NCBI RefSeq assembly: GCF_029227915.1 | Contig: NC_079880.1 | Location: 33,351,501 to 33,415,500 of the forward strand | DNA length: 64,000 bases | From: Hydractinia symbiolongicarpus | Lineage: Eukaryota > Cnidaria > Hydrozoa > Anthoathecata > Hydractiniidae | Direction: 5' to 3' | In this document: positions 63,681 through 64,000 of the stretch, piece by piece | How the letters are laid out: every line of letters begins with the position of its first letter | Position numbering within the stretch: position 1 is the first letter of the stretch | Program-made: the position numbers and the translations under genes | Notes under the pieces: model-generated | Told to the model about the DNA's origin: nothing | Database searches by the model: none | Seen by the model: the letters and a program-made list of their open reading frames with translations, nothing else

Positions 63681-64000
63681 TACGACCGCGTAGTGTATTG
63701 AGAGTGGAAGAACTAGACCAATGGTAACAAGCTTGGACGCGTGGAACCCGGTGATTTACGTGCAAGGCATTTAATAGGCGTCAAAAGTCTGTATTATAGC
63801 ATTTTCATGGCGTGTGCATGTGGTTTACGGCGTTGTAAAGCCATGGAGCCAGGAAAAACAACTTAGGACGTTCTAGTGTATTGAGAGTGGAAGGACTAGA
63901 CCAATGGTAACCTGTGCAGGCACGCAAAACCACACGATTACGTGTAAGGCATTTAATAGGCGTCAAAAGGCCGTATTATAGCCTTTTCATGGCGTGTGCA

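Larger units (their letters stand above)
18768..64000. repeat. 183-bp satellite array, right block
   Basis: About 247 monomers without interruption to the window edge, mixing class A and class B in several nested higher-order arrangements listed separately. No gene, RNA or transposon is visible in it. The only open frame over 70 codons (59965-60186, minus) is satellite sequence in which point changes happen to remove the usual stops. The array continues beyond the right end of the window. Confidence 0.97.

Noticed and set aside
1-64000. TTAGG telomere-type repeat
   Set aside because: TTAGG occurs once per monomer within a 183-bp unit and not as a short tandem repeat.

Overview
The window is almost entirely eukaryotic satellite DNA. 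One 182-183 bp monomer is repeated head to tail about 310 times. The array is interrupted by one non-LTR retrotransposon (LINE) insertion and by a second, partial copy of that LINE produced by tandem duplication. There are no host protein genes, RNA genes, CRISPR arrays or bacterial features that I can support. The only real coding sequence belongs to the LINE: a 5'-truncated ORF1 with an SGNH/GDSL hydrolase domain, and an ORF2 with an AP-type endonuclease and a reverse transcriptase. These point to the CR1/L2 part of the Jockey superfamily. From memory, elements of this style are common in cnidarians (Hydra, corals, anemones) and other aquatic invertebrates, so an invertebrate animal is likely and a cnidarian is a plausible but unproven guess.

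Layout: 1-5734 satellite, including a 9-monomer higher-order repeat (HOR); 5735-9961 LINE-A on the minus strand, with its 3' end at the left; 9962-15953 satellite; 15954-18767 LINE-B, a partial LINE copy; 18768-64000 uninterrupted satellite. LINE-B is not an independent insertion. It begins at the exact internal point (7148 in LINE-A) from which LINE plus about 6 kb of satellite was tandemly duplicated as an 8.8 kb unit (7148-15953, then 15954-24760).

The right part of the array is built from nested repeats of several sizes: a 4-monomer HOR (732 bp) near 24.9-26.7 kb, a 15-monomer duplication (2743 bp) at 25.9-31.3 kb, and a 71-monomer tandem duplication of exactly 12,981 bp (31256-44236 and 44237-57217), in which I noticed only three substitutions. 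A less homogenised block follows at about 57.2-61.5 kb, then a partial third copy of part of the 13 kb unit.

Monomers fall into two main classes. They differ mainly in a box about 49 bp into the unit, where class A carries CAAGCTTG and class B carries CCTGCGCAGG. Both are perfect palindromes at the same position. A second variable hexamer (CACGTG and variants) and a conserved hairpin-capable tract lie downstream. The whole is consistent with a centromeric, pericentromeric or other heterochromatic satellite, but the sequence alone cannot prove which. Because the duplications are so similar, assembly error must be kept in mind.
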